Shown here: piece by piece, positions 13,201 to 28,200 of the stretch
How positions within the stretch are numbered: the stretch's first letter is position 1
How the letters are laid out: every line of letters begins with the position of its first letter
Assembly: GCA_034336665.1 (NCBI GenBank)
Contig: CM067570.1
Coordinates: 20,226,502-20,290,501, forward strand
Direction of reading: 5' to 3'
DNA: 64,000 nucleotides
From: Luscinia megarhynchos
Taxonomy: Eukaryota > Chordata > Aves > Passeriformes > Turdidae
The notes under the pieces: model-generated
The model's input: the letters and a program-made list of their open reading frames with translations, nothing else
Told to the model about the DNA's origin: nothing
Databases searched by the model: none
Program-made: the position numbers and the translations under genes

Positions 13201-16200
13201 AAAGGTGCCCTTGTCTGAGCCATTTGGAGCCAGGAAATGTAGCTCTGTAAAACCAATCAATAGGAATTAGGAAATCAAGTGAAGCAGACCAATGACTGAT
13301 CAATGATGCAGAGCAAGGAAAGTGCAGGGGGGCTATATTATGTGACCCCATCACCAGGAGGAATGAGATATGTGTAATAACTATAATTTCTGTCTCTATT
13401 ATTAAGGTGAAACGAGAATTAGCAGGTGTCCTCATTTTTGAGTCACATCCCAAAGCAGGAACAGTCTGTAAGTAAAGAGTCCTGTCAGCTCTCTTTCTTA
13501 CCTGTGCCATGAACATTTAAATTCCTAATGTTTAAATGACCAGAGCAAAACTTGGATACATCCTTCCAACTTGATTGTCACTTCATGTTTAAAACCTAGG
13601 GTAATAATGTTACCTTAGACTGTTGCCAAATGTGGGAACTGTACTAAAATTAATTCTGTATCCTTCATTGAGTGTATGTATCACCTACAATTTGGGTACG
13701 TTTTTATCTAGAATTTTTGGTTTGACCAATCTCTATTTAAAATGTATTTTAATATAATCCTGTATTTTAAAAAAATCTTCCTGCCCAAAATAAAGGATTT
13801 TAAATGGTGAATTACACAGACATGTTAATACTGAGACATGTTAATACTGAGCAAATGAATATTAAATTCACAGTCACTAGAGAATAGGTTACATGGTGCT
13901 ACTAGTGGGTCCAACCTGTGTGCTAATTAGTAATCGATAACCTGATATATTGATAAAGTACTTGTTGGAACAAAAGCAACTTTCCTATCAGTGTAATAAA
14001 TAACTACAATATGGGTATGAATTATTTTTTCTAAATTCTGAAGGCAATTGCTTTTAAAATCATAGTATGCCCTTTTATAAGGTAGACATTTATATGATGC
14101 AGAGTTATCTTGAATTTTATTGGGTGCAGAATCTGGCCATATTTTGAATAACTATATTCTAACAATAAAATCTTTTCTCTCTCTTGTAGTATTTAATCAG
14201 GGAGAAGAAGGTACTTCTTGGTACATTATCCTAAAGGGATCAGTAAACGTGGTCATTTACGGCAAGGTATTTTTTTCAGAAGCTATTTTATATGATTGTT
14301 ATTTTGAAATTGTAAGAATAAACTTTGAAGGAATGCAGTTTAATGTAGAGAAAAATTGCCTTGTCTGACAAAACAAAGAGATTGTAATTTTATTAAGAAA
14401 TGATCCAGTGGTTTCACTGATTATACTTCCAGTAGATTGCACTATAATTTTGGGATATATTACACAGTTTCTGAATATAATCCATCACAGTTACATCAGT
14501 ATCTTTAGGACAAAGTAATTTGCTGGAATTTGGTGAATTGCCAGACTTCTCTCTCATGGGGGTTTTGCCCCATCCCTTTACCACCATGTTGTCATGCATT
14601 TGGATGACTAACTGTTCTCATGCATGTCTGACAAAAATACTGCCTTGTGACTGGTGGTTCTCAGGTTGGATGAACTTCTTCCAAATTTATGCCAGCTGTT
14701 CATTTTAGTTAAGCCATAGATCAAAAAGTATCTTTATTACTTTTCCACTTTATGAGAGAGATTTTTCAAGGCAAAAAGAGTAGATCTTGGTACACAGGAA
14801 ACCCTTGAGTCTTTAAGAACCCTACTTCTTTGTTGATTTCTTGTTCAGTGACTGAGAATCCTCCATTTGAAAACAAAGCATTTCACCGAAATCTAGCACA
14901 GGGCCCACAGTGCTAAGTCTGTTTCTAAGTAACACATGCTTAGCCATGTTTTTCACATCACTGGGTAGGCCAGATCCTCTGTTACTGTAAACTGGAGGAA
15001 ACGGAGCACTGCTGATGTACAACAGCTGGAGATGTGTTGTTTGTTCAGTGTTACTTCTGCAAACTTGATTTTATTTTTTAGGGCCTCTATAAATAAAAAA
15101 CAAAATAGTTGACAACTTTCTGTCTTCAGCAGGCTGAAAGAGTCCTTCAAGCTGAATGCAATTTCAGAGAACAAGCTGATTCTTTTCTGTTCTTGCCTCT
15201 CTTTAGTAATAGTAATAATCAGCTATCAACTATTGTTTCCTAGTTATTATTTTGGCTGTTGATTTCCTGCCAAATAGATTTGTTTTGGTATTTGATTGTG
15301 AAGTCCAGTGTTTGTACGAGGACTTTCAATAGAATCCAGAGTAATGATGGGTTTCTGCATGTAAATGTTTTGCTGTGTGCAGGGTGTGGTATGTACTCTA
15401 CACGAAGGAGATGATTTTGGCAAATTGGCACTCGTGAATGATGCTCCCAGAGCAGCATCCATTGTTCTGCGGGAAGACAACTGCCACTTCTTGAGAGTGG
15501 ATAAGGAGGACTTCAACAGGATCCTTAGGGTAAGAGTGGGATATCACAACTTGCAAGTTTTTCTAGAGGCTGTCATTTCTATGCATTTATTAATATTAAA
15601 AACCTTGTTTGTAGTATGCCTAATTGTGTAACAGAGATGTAACAACTAAAAGGTCAGGTAAAGAATATGTTCATCACCTTTCCTCTCTCAGCTCTCAGCT
15701 CAAACATGAAAATGCAACCAAATGGAATCTTTTTGTCTCACATGTTCTGTAATCTAGCATTTGCCCCGCTCAGTTTTTCCTTATGCTGCACAGGATTTCT
15801 TGGTGATATTCTGTCCAAATATTGAAAAAAAACAAGATCATCCCTTCTCCCACATAGGTCAGTGTCAGGTACATGAGATTCAAGAGTTTCAAGGCAGAAT
15901 CAAATGGCAAATGGAGTAACTTACAGATGTCTTTACACAGATGTCTTTATCAGAGAACTCAAGAAAGATATTCCCAGACTAATTTTACAGTTATTCATTT
16001 TGGAGTAAATGTATTCCAAAGTCCAACTGTAATTCTTTAATTTCAGACTATTTTATGGTCATTCATAGTAGAGGAAGTCAAATCTAGTATCATCCTGTAT
16101 TTTATCCTATATATGCCCAGTATTGCAGCAATAAAACCAGTCCAGAAGGGATAGTCCACCAGAAGAATTCCTTGTGGATACTGTACAAAAGGGAATGAGG

Positions 16201-19200
16201 ATCCCTTTGGCAGTAAGCTTGGATTGGCTGTGGAGACTTACAACTGATTAAGCTTTGGTTTGTACTTCAGAGAAGATCCAAGTCCATGGTCTTACTAATT
16301 TTTATCTGTGTTTTTTGAATGTGCATTATACTTAACTTTTTATTTTTCTACTATGAGTGAGCTGGTAGTAGAAAATGAACAGTTTACTGAGCCAAGACCT
16401 CCTATTCTTAAATGCTGTTGGGTTTTTATTTAATATAAGAGAAAAGTCAGATTGTATAAAATAGTTCTTGTATATAAGTGAGGATTGAGATTACATTACA
16501 TATGGCAAGTTCTGGAGAGACTGTTTTCCTGAGATTTTTTTTTTAAATTGACATCTCCATAAAATTGAGATATTTTAACATAGTTCTTGCTCTAGTCTCT
16601 CCCACAATTCTCTGTTTCTTGCCTCAGTGCCAGTGCTTTCTTCATGATTCTACCTGTGTGGAAAACAGAATAAAGACAGATAAATACAGGGGGAAAGAAC
16701 CAACACCAGTCTTTTGTGTTTGAAAGTCATGCAGTTTGTTAGAGAAACTAATCACCCAAATCAGGTACAGTCACATTTATTAAAAGTAACTTGTCTTGCA
16801 GGATGTGGAAGCAAATACAGTAAGACTCAAAGAACATGACCAAGATGTCTTGGTGTTGGAGAAGATCCCAGCAGGAAACAGAATTTCTAATCAAGGAAAT
16901 TCTCAGCCGCAGCACAAGTATGTTTTCATTCAGTAGTGCAAATGTCAGACAATTATTAATCTCTTTGAATGGTACTATCATCCAAACAATAGCATATTCC
17001 CTTTCAGAGGAAGACTGCAGTGCATATGAAGTTTTCTTTTTTGAGTCATCAGCACATGCCTCATACTCAGTAATATATCTATTTCTAGCTGCACACCAGC
17101 TCTATGTCTTTACACAATAATTCCCTGAAGATCTCAGAGTAAGTACATATCTCAAGTAGTAGCTTCCAAATAGACTAAGCATGGAGATTGATGAAACCTT
17201 ATTAATCTGAGTTACTGTGTAAAAGATGTGAGGAAAATACATTGTCTTATTGTTAAGTATGTATATTTTTATTTTGTATCTTGAGCTCTAGATGCTAATA
17301 AGAGTTTGCTATGCACAACTTATATACAAAACAGATCTCATGAAATGAAAGTTGCAGAGCTTATCTTACAGAATAGTTTAGCACTGTAATAACAACATTA
17401 ACTATATTTTCCTTTCTTACTGAAAGGGAAAAAGTACAATTCTGTTTGGATACTACTGTGATAAGAGTAGAGTGAGGCTATTATCATTCCTAACGTTGGC
17501 AAAACCCCTAAAGGCTTTGTAAATGTGTTATTTGCAAATGGATACACAATTTTCTTCAGAAGCATTCAAACAATTCCAACAAGTTTTGAATCCTTTACCC
17601 TGAACCTCACTTTCTCTCAAAAAAGAGCCAATATATTGTGTAATAACTTGGGTACAGTTTTTTTTCTCATCTGGGATTTCATATACTTATTTTATGTGCA
17701 TGACTGAATGCAAAAGGTTTATAAAAATCTGTGAAGGTTGACTAAACCATTCCTTGCATTTAATATGCACATTTGACATTTTTCAGGAACTTCTATTTCA
17801 TTTTTCACTTGATCTATTAAAAAATCTGAAAAAAACAATCTATACTACCAGGTAACCGTGTACTCTTACTCAAGTTTTTCTTTGTCTACATGAGGGGAAC
17901 TTGACTGTAGCCAGTGGATTTGCATCATCAATTGCAGTGCACAGCAAGTTGGTCATAGATTTAAATCCATTTTCTTGGGTCTGAGACATTTCTCAATGTC
18001 CAAAAGCGTCCAAAAGTGAAAGTTCCATTTGAACATTTTGAAACTCTGCCTTCCTTGCAAACTCTTTGCACCAGCATTACTTGTATTATTTAATGTCTTT
18101 TTCTTTTCAGAATTTGATAAAAGTAGCCAGAGATATTTATGATAAATGGTTGTTAGGCTGTATTTAGGTCTTACATAGCAGGAATATTTTCAGGTAAAGC
18201 TCAGAATTTCATTTCTGTAAATATTTTACTCATTAGGTCAGGTTTTGGGTACTATAAATGTGTCTCAAGAGCTTTTCCTGGTAGCTATGGCCAACAGACA
18301 TAAGTTACCCATAAGAGGAAAGTACCCTGAAGGTTCACTGTCTGCTTTTCACCAGTTGGATTACTTTTTAATACTATTGGCAGTGTCTTTATGTTTAAAG
18401 TCTTCAAAGCGAGTTCACTGGGTTTGAGGATGACGTTTCTTTTCTTAGTAAATAGAGTAAGTGGTTACATTTATGTTTGAGAGTCCAAAGCAAAATTGCC
18501 AATGTTTCTTGATTTCCAGATTGTGTTACTGGGATGTGTTAGTTGAGTGTTCAGTACTTTTGAAAATGACTACCCAAAAGAGAAACTTAACAGGCACCTC
18601 TTTCCCAGGAAGAAACTAATCTTCTCATCTTGGCCTTGGGGAAGACTTCACTTTGGGAGCAGATCCTTTTGGTTACAGTTTGGATTCCACTGCCTCCTGT
18701 GTGGGGGAGACAGAGCTCCTACCCAGCTCCCTGAGCTGTGCTTTCAAACAGTGGCAGTTTTGCTTGGGAGGACTGGCTCTGAAGTTACCACTCCCACGAT
18801 CTAACTCTTTATGGGTGATCACACTCGTGCAGGATGAATTCAGCAGCCCTGCAAGTCACTTCACTGTTCATTTTCACTTTCATATTCAGAGTACAGCAAC
18901 CTGTGATTTCTCTGCTTCACTCACTTAGATACTTGGTTAGTATCTCTGTGAGAATGTGCACTGGCTTAACAAGTGTTTGTGTTCTTGGGACATCAATACA
19001 GTTCTTCCAAAGAGGTTGGCAGGTAAAAGAACTGTGACGGTCAGTGCTCAAAGTGAGGAGGAGCTCCCAGGAGCTCAGCTCCACCACTTATTTCTCAGCA
19101 GGAGCAGAGTATCTTCACTTCTCTGGGTTTTTTTTCTTTCTTTTTTTTCTTTTATTTTTTTAAGTTTCATACTTTATCAGGTGAATTCTAAAAAGAAAAA

Positions 19201-22200
19201 GAAAAAAAGAAAAAAAAAGAAAAGAAAAAATGTAATGATTGAAAAAATGGAGGGAAATATAAAAAAATCTGATCCATGAGAAAAGAGGAAAAAAAGATGA
19301 CAGGAGAAGTTTTCCAATATCATATGATATTCTGCTGGTACTTAAAATCTTGCCAGGGTTTTTGCATGAAGCAAAAGCACTAGTTCTCTCACCTCGCTAG
19401 ATTATTTCCAGAAAATGGTACAATCCTCAGTTTATTGACTTGAAACACTTAAGCTATGCAAGGCATTGCACAAATTTGAAGATATGTGCTATTTCATATC
19501 TGCACCCACCTTCCCAGACCAACCTCTGTCAGTGATGCTGAAAGAATTTGTTTCCTTATGTTGGCACTGATACACACTAGTTCTTATTTCAGGCTCATAA
19601 TGAGCCTGTTAAGGCCCTTTAATGACTGCAAGTTGCTGTTGTTACTGAGATGTTTATTCTCAGTGGAGGAGCATTTCTGCTTGTACTCCTCTGAGTTTGG
19701 ACCATTGCACTCTTCTGATTGTGGTGTAACCATGGTGGTGTTATCCTGAAGTACTTGTGTGAGGAGGGGGCTGTCTCTCATCCCTGGGCAAGGTGAGAAT
19801 GGAACCTAGGAACTGCTTCTAGGTTTACAGGGGAGAAGCCAGCAAAGATTGTGAATGGTTTTGTGCTAAGCACACAGAGATTTTGGTCAGAACAGTTGTT
19901 TGGCACAGAGCAGCAGAGCAGTCCTGATTTACTTTTTGGTACGCATTTATTTCTTGATTAGCTCTTTTGGCTATGAGATGCTAACTGCTCCTTTCCCTCC
20001 CTCAGGTATATTGTGATGTCAGGAACCCCAGAGAAAATTTTAGAGCACTTTCTAGAAACTATGCGCCTTGAAGCAACTTTAAATGAAGCAACAGGTATCT
20101 ACATGGCAGAAGCTGTTTTATTATTACCACATAGGATGGATTTGCTGGGGGAACACTGCAATGTGATGCTTTGAAAAGCACCCAGTGGTAGTTTTTCCTG
20201 GAAAAACTGTCTACTGCTCTGAAACAACCCCAAGAGAATAGAGGAAAGCCAGAATTAAAAATAGCAATCCACTTTTCCAAGCCTGCTATATTGTATTTGT
20301 ACTTTAAGGTCATAGCAGAACAGCAAAATCCTCCAAGGTGCCAGACCATCAGTTACAACTTTAATTAGGCACAACCATAAGACCTGGATAGAGCACCCCA
20401 TTAGTAATGGTGCTTCTTGTTCTGGAGGTCACTTTAATACTGTGAAATACCTTGATACCTCCAGACATTACATGGTGCTAGTGTAAGTGTTCTCAAATTT
20501 TTATATAAAATTTAAAGTATCACAATTTGAATTTTGTTTTTGTGGTACTTTCCCATGTGCAGAGAAAAAAGAATTGTTACTCAAAGGAGAAGAATTCAGC
20601 ACAGCATGGGCCGAGTCCCAAGAATGCAGATTGCTGCACATGCATTTAATAGACTGCTTTTCATTAATGTACAGAGAACAGAGAATTTACATCTAGGGAC
20701 ATAAATATTTGCAGACTTACATTTTAGTAAGTATTTTTATTTTTGAAGGGTCAAACATAGAAAATCCTCATAATTCTCATAAAATAATGCATAGACATAT
20801 ATATTAAACTATGTAACATTGCTTTTGTAGGTTCTTTTTCGCACTATAGATGTCTGCTAAGTATATATTTTAAAATGTTCTTAAATCCAGTTGATCTGTT
20901 ATTGGCCTCATAGTATTGGAGAAACCTGTAGAATGATCCATAAATGATGGAATAATAGAAAAATTACAGAAATCCTTTTAAAGTGTGTGTTTTCACTACT
21001 TTAAAGATAGAAGAAAAGAGATCCTTTCTAGAGATACCTGTTTCCTAGAATTACAAGCAGAATATTGTTCTTGAGGCTTGCAGCCATGTAATCACAAGTT
21101 TGCTATCTGCAGCATGCATGCATGATATATTTTTCAAAACAAACTATCTAAAAAATATTTTAATTTTTTTGCCAAAACATATTGTGACAAGATTGTACCT
21201 ATATCCCAATAAAATATGAAGTGTCACAATTCATAAAGTTATTTTTAGGATATAGGATCACAGAATGCTGGAAAACTGAATTTTTCATTTATGCATTCCT
21301 TTAATTTAAGAGTATTTAAAAACCAGTTTGCTCTGGGTATTCCAATAAAAAAGTGCTGCCCTTCCAGAGGTGAGTTTGTCAACTGAGAGATACTTTCATA
21401 TAGGAATTATATAAGTGGAAGCAATAATGTAATATTATATGGCACAGTTATTTTCATTATTTTGTCTGCCATCCCTTACAATGTTTGTAAATGTTTCTGT
21501 TATCTCAAGAGTTGCACTGTAAAAACTTGCACCCTGGGGTATTGTGTTCACTGTTTCTCAGTGATTCCATATAAGCCTACCAAACTCATTCTGGCCTCTG
21601 CAGCCAGGCTTTATAAATCCTTCTTGTTGTCACAAATACGAAGATAAGGCAAACTGAGATTTACACCAGCTCTACCACAGATCATTTTAGCAGAAAAAAT
21701 AGCTTGCTGGGTATTGCCAGAGAAAATGTCAGTCATATTGTTCATATACATTTTAGTGTAATTGTAGCAGCTGTGATACTTTTGAATCAAAATAAGCCCA
21801 GAAATTTTACCGTCCATTTATCTCTTTTAAGACTTTCTACTCACTGCTAGGAAATCAACAAAGAATGGAATTATTTGCCTTCTTCTTTGCAGGATTTACT
21901 AACTCTGCTGCCTGATTTTGTAATTCCTAAAGCTAAATGTTACAGCTCTTTTTAGGTACCCAGGTGTGAAAGGCCTAATTCTTCCTTGTGTAGAACTCTG
22001 CACTTGTAGGGAAGTGTATCCAAACATTTCACTTCAGCACAGATGTGGGGCTTTTTGCTGTGCAGATTTCTCTTTGACACTGGCAAATGCCTGTTAATAT
22101 AAGAGCAATAAAATTCATGCAGACAAGACTAAAAGATTAATATTTTGCTAATATGTGTTCATTACCGTTTTTTTTACCTAATGCATACAATGAAAGTGCA

Positions 22201-25200
22201 AAAAGACCACTCTATTTTCTGCAGAGGGCTAATAACATAGTTCAGTGAAAGAAAACTCATCCTTGAAATCCTCAAGCTGTTTGCAGAGGCTTAATTGACT
22301 GTTTTCTTTTTTTTCTTCACAGATTCTGTTTTAAATGATTTTATTCTGATGCACTGTGTTTTTATGCCAAATAGTCAGCTCTGCCCAGCCTTGATGGCAC
22401 AATATCCTTTTTTAAGAGAAAAGTCTCTTTAAGTCTTTTTAAGTCTCTTTAGCCACTATACCTATCAGTGACGAAAGTGAAGCTTCCCTCTGTCAAGAAG
22501 TACATCACTTCCATGAAGGCTGTGAGTAGATTCTCTGTGTCTGACTAGCAGCTGTCCATAGCTCAACTCTGAAATGGATGGTGTATAACCCATGATGAGA
22601 TACAGTACAGACCATGAAAACTGTATATTTCCTGTGCTGATTACTGTTCCAAGGGAAATAAATGTACTGTCCCTCCACCAGATAAGTGGAATGACATAAA
22701 AGTTTGGGTTACTCTCTTGTATCCTTCCTGTCTTTCTTGGGTTTTGCTGAACTACAGCATTTACATTTTAACTGGGATAGTTATGTCTTGGTGATTTCAA
22801 TGGTCCACTTTATAGATTTCAAGCTGCATACTGCCTCTAGCAAGAGGCTGACTGAACTTGTAGATGAATGGGTAAGTAGTTCCTAGGTGCTGTCCTAATT
22901 GTTATGTAAAAGTAGTGATAATCTGTAATAATAGTCTATAGCAAATGAAAACAAACTGCAAGAAACTTTCAATTGGATGTGAATACTAGAAGATGAAATC
23001 TTAATAGTGGAGAGCATTGAGAGCTGGGGGTGATTCTCATACTCTGTGTGTTTCACAGGAGTCTGTGGAATGTCCATCTGTCAATTACTGGCAGGTTATT
23101 TAGTTTGGGCAGCTATTGGACATTGAGAATTTTCCTTCTGCACAGTGACTTGAAGCTATCAAGTGACTGGGAACATTAAATAAACATATAATGTTTTCTG
23201 TTTTATAGAATTCTGACAGGGGTATAATAACTTCAGTTCCCTATTTATTTGTTTAGAATTGCAATGGTGTGAAAGTGCTTTCCTTCAAGCTCAGTGGGGC
23301 GAGTGACATCTGGGAAAGCTCACCTCCTGAAACCACAAAATAGAGCATTGTGTCCTTGTCTGGCAAGCTTGAGAATCCATTTGTGTTACTCCTAGTGAGG
23401 AAAGTAATTGTTTTGAAGACCTTTGGACCCATGAAACTGGTCTGTAGAAGATTGTCCGCACACCTGAAACAAACACATTTTCCAAAATCACATTGTTTTG
23501 GATATCAAAAGTATTATGAAATGATGTTTCTGACAGCAGTGAGAGGGGAAGAAGGGGCAGCACTTTTAATGCTTGGGTGTTTTGTCCTGATTCATTTAGC
23601 TCATGTTGTTCAGTTAGTCCATTTGGGAGTCAGGCTTCTCTATCCTCAGTTATAATTGAATACCCCTATCCAATAACTGGGAAAATCAGACCCATAAGGA
23701 AAATGTAAATCAATCTTAACAGGGTAAAAGCTTTTATGATTATCAAAGTTAAGGATAATCACACTTAAGGGTAAATATTCACTCATGATGAAATCTGTTC
23801 TTGAGAGGATGCTAAGATGCTTCAGTGGGTCATGGCAAGCAACGTGTTAATTCTTTTCAGAGAGGAGCTGGAAGTATGCTAGTGCTTTAGTGTTAGCTTT
23901 TCCTGGAGCTGAATTATTATTTATTTGGTCCATTCTGAATATGGAACAGCTAACTGTGGCTTTGTTGATTGTACCATTGAAATTTATTGTTAGAGTTGAA
24001 AGGTTCCTAACAAAGCTCATCTTTTTGGAGCAAAATCACGCGACAAAAGTGTTCGCCAGTGCTGTGAGACTAAGGAGAGATTAGTTATGCTCAATGAGGA
24101 AATTAAAACAGAAAAAAAAGGTGATTCAGACAGCGACTTTTTGCTTCAGCTCCCAGTTTTGAATCAAAACAAGTCTATTTTCCTGCACCCACTTAGGATA
24201 CTATTTTAGCTGGCAGCATGCTAGTATGAGTAGAACTAGACCACTAAAGTGCTTTCAAGCATAGTAGAGGGTATAAATTATTTGGGTTTTCACTTCTTTT
24301 ACAGCAGTCATTTGTAAGTTATTTTAATCCTGAATGGACAGGTGCACCATTTCATCTAAGTAACCTTGTTGCTTGCTGTGGATTCCACACTTATTCTGTG
24401 CTGTCCTTTGGCACACCAAGTCTTTTTCAGTCATTAAAGAATATAGATCCTGCAGTATTTTTAAAAATCACTTCTGTTTTATAGGCAAGCAAAGGACAAT
24501 GCTCCCCTGTCCTGGATCAGGATATAAGTCCTGTGTGTTGGATCATGTCCCCTTTTCCCTTCTTCATCACAGAATGGAAATGGACAAATTCTCAGAGCTA
24601 CAGCTTGTGAGAGGGAGGCAGGAATGGCCTGAAAGAAAACCTGGAATAGAGCAGCAGCTCCAAAAGTGCACTTGGGTTAGTGCAAGTGTGAGAGCATGTG
24701 TGCAGGAGTGTGCCTTTAAAGGACCACTGTCTAAATACTTGCAAAGTATAAACTCCTCTTTTGCTCTCTGTAGATGGTAGTTCTTCAGCACTTTTCTCTA
24801 TGAGTGTTTTGCTAAACTGCTTTGCCATTGTGCCACCAAAAAGTTTGCATTCTGATGTAGCAATGATCTTGCACAGCTCCTGATATAGTTGAGTCTTCCT
24901 ATGCAGGGAAGCACAGCCTTCAGAATTGCTTCAATTTCTTAGCATATGCTAGAGAAAATTAGAAACATATGTATATATTGAGCTCTAACCATAGTAGTGT
25001 TGATAAATATTTAGCACTTGTTACAAGGATATATCACAGTTTATTTCTGACTGCAGTCTGTAGTGAAGCTGAATCTTGAAGACCACATAAAAATGTGAGA
25101 ACCCTTCATTGACTTACCCAGTGATAATGTTAATAAAAGAGAAATCAATATAAATGAGCAGTAAAAATACAGAAAAATTACCAGTGCCTGTGGTGAGTCA

Positions 25201-28200
25201 GTTAATAAGAAAGTAAAAATACATTAAATAATTATAGTGTTTGCAAGGTAATATGGCATGAGAAAAATGACTCAGTAGAATATTAAACTTGCTCCCCAAG
25301 ACATTGAATTATTTACTTCTTATGACCTTCTGACTTGCTTTCTGCCTTAATTATACTGTCATATTCAGTTCTCTACTCATTTTAAACCTTTCCAAATGAA
25401 ATTCAAATGCAGATTTCCAAAAGTTTGTCAGTCAAATGAGTGCCCCTAGTAACCCTGTTAGAATGTCAAATCTCTGCAGGGGCTTTGGGCAGCAGGATTA
25501 TTTCAAAGTGTGATTTAATAGGCACTTTTCCCCATTGCATTTTATTAATAGTATTGTTAGAGAAATTTTTCTAAATGAGAAGCTTAGAATAAATATCTTA
25601 TATAGTTTGTACCTCTTAATATTTTTATTTTCTAATTAGTTTTTAAAAATATTTTGGTACAGCAACTGAAAGTGCATCTTGAAAGGATGCAAGGATGCTG
25701 GACGACATGGCTGTGAGGGAGAGTGTCAGTATTTTAATGTTACATGTTACTATGTAATTGGGAATGGCATCACTCATATCAGTCCAGAATCAGAATTCTT
25801 GTAACTGGGAGAAAAGTTGAAGATGTAACTGCACTTGCTGTGCACTTACTTCTCACTCAGCTGTCAGTTTATTTGGAGCAGTTTGAATAGATCTTGTTAA
25901 CCCTTTTTTCAGTGAGAAACAGACACACAAATTGTCATATCCTGTTCCTTCTGGGAATACTTCATCTTCACACAAGTTAAAGGCTCAAATTATCTCAATT
26001 TATTACCTATTGTGCCTTTACTTTTTTTCTTGTTTTTTCCTTTCACTAAATGTTACTTTTGGCCTTTTAGCTATTTGTCTGTTTTTGTAATGTTGACACT
26101 TTGTCTTAAAAAAGGTCAATGAAATGTTTCCCATTTTTTCTTACTGTTCATCACAAAATAACTTTCACAGAGTATTGTGTCCTAAATGCACTTTATTTGA
26201 CATGGTGGCAATGTCTGATTTCCTCATGACAATGAGGCTACTGCAAAATTTATTATTTTACCCTGTGTTTCTATAGTCAGTTTAGGCTGTAAGTGTAAAA
26301 GTCCCCCTTCCTTAATGGTACCGAGGTTCATCTTGAGTTAAAATGACTTGTATAAACAAAAGGAATAACACTGGTAGTTTGTTCTGTTCGTTCATAGTCT
26401 TCCTCACAAATGCAAAATTGGAATTGTTAATAAACACAAAGTGACATTTTTCTTTTTCTTCAACTGTTTCCAAAGAGGAACAAGTAGAAATATCCTTCTT
26501 CAGTCTCCGTGGTTAATCCTCTTTGTTATTCCAAGTGTCATATCTGTTTTTTCTCCTACAGCAACCGTCTCTGTAGCGGAACTATGATTCTTCAGAAAAT
26601 TCTCTGTATGAACGTGAAAAGTTTGCAAATTGTTATGCTAGTGGATGTCAGAATTTAGAAGTGTATATTGGAAAGTTATGTTTGAGCACCCTGAAAGTGG
26701 TTTGTTGGAAGTCAGTTGTTCATTAATTCATACTGGGTGTAATATTTTCAATCACTGAATGTTTTCCTTGACACTGTGGCACCTATCATGCCCAGCCTTC
26801 TCAGGGTACAGAGCAGGAAAAAATGGATTATGCTCTCAACAATAAAAGGCGAGTCATTCGACTGGTTCTGCAGTGGGCTGCTTTGTATGGAGATTTACTG
26901 CAAGAAGATGAAGCAGCAATGGCCTTTTTGGAGGTATAAAGGAATCATTGTATCACTGAAGTGAAGGAGGTCATTCCGAAGTGCAAAGTTTATTTCAGTT
27001 TATAACTGTTTTCTCAGGTTTGGCTGCAGACTGTAAAGGCACCACAAGAGTATTTGAACCATTGCCAGCCTCTGGACCTCTGAAAATAGTGCTGCAGGTC
27101 CCTTTCAAAGCACTGCATGGGTTGCTTGTGTTATAGCAGTAGCTGAATTTGCTTTTTCTAGTATATTCTTGTGAATGGTTCAGGAGCTCTAAGGGTTGAA
27201 CTGGAGAGCTGTTTATGGCTGGCTGAGGTGTGCCAGGAAGGAGCTGGAGGGCTGCCACTCTACAGAAGCAAAAGTCCTTTCCATTTGAATCAAAGCTGTA
27301 CTGCAGCTATTGGAACTTAAGATCTTTGTCTTCAGAACCCTTGTAAATTCTTTGTGGTAGCTGCCATATCCTTGGATTTCTAAGATAAGAATGCACTGCC
27401 AATGTAAATGATTGTGATTGCCATTCTTATTCTATATTGTGTTTATGGAACAGAATCCCATATGTTACTGGCTGAGCGAAAGTCCTTGTCCTAAAGAGCT
27501 TAAAACTGAATCTAAGATTTAGCAGAGGGGAATAGGGAGGGGCTTTAAGAATGGTAGACACCCCACAAGCCCACATGGGAAAGCCTTTCAAGCTTTGGAG
27601 ATGATAGAAGTTTAAGAACAATCACTAGTTGCAAGCACTGAGATCATTCTTTGGGATGGTTTTATGTAGATGAAACAGGAAGAGATTTGAGTAGGGTTTA
27701 AAAGGGGGTGATACCGTAGTGAATTAGAGTAGCTGAGAGTCAGTGACTCAGGAGCAAATAAAGCACTAAAGACTACAACAGCAATAAATAAAAAAACCTC
27801 TCATGCTAGATTATTTGTGGATTTTTTAGTCTTTATCCTTGACAATGTGAAAATGCAGGTTTTACACAAGCAGTCAGTGGTTCCAGAGTGAGCTAAGGAG
27901 CCCCATCAGGCTTTCCTTCTGCATAGATAACTCTTGCTGTAAACCAGCTGGAGATAAACAAGTAGAAGTAATAGAGGGTTGGGCCCAGCATGTGTTCCTC
28001 TATGCAGATTATCATTCTTTATAATCATTAAGCTATCAGATGTCATCTCATAATCCTCTCTCCTGAGTACTGCTCCTTTACCCCTATAGTTATTTAAAGA
28101 CTATTCTGTATCATTTACAGGAATTTTATGTATCTGTGTCAGATGATACTAGAATGATTGCAGCACTAAAGGAGCAACTTCCAGAGCTAGAGAAAATTGT

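Larger units (their letters stand above)
22402..26782 (+). other. RAPGEF4: Intron 11: U12-type (minor spliceosome) AT-AC intron
   Basis: 4,381 nt, beginning ATATCCTTT (22402-22410) and ending in AC (26781-26782). The branch-point motif TCCTTGAC (26765-26772) sits 11 nt before the intron end, within the short spacing typical of U12 introns. Joining at these points restores the Ala-His-Tyr-His reading, whereas no GT-AG pair does so at the conserved position. Splicing should use U11, U12, U4atac, U6atac and U5. Confidence 0.93.

Noticed and set aside
22402..22500. A GT donor for exon 11 downstream of the conserved His codon
   Set aside because: Using a later GT (for example near 22,465 or 22,523) would add residues and a stop not present in EPAC2. 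The AT-AC boundaries fit exactly.
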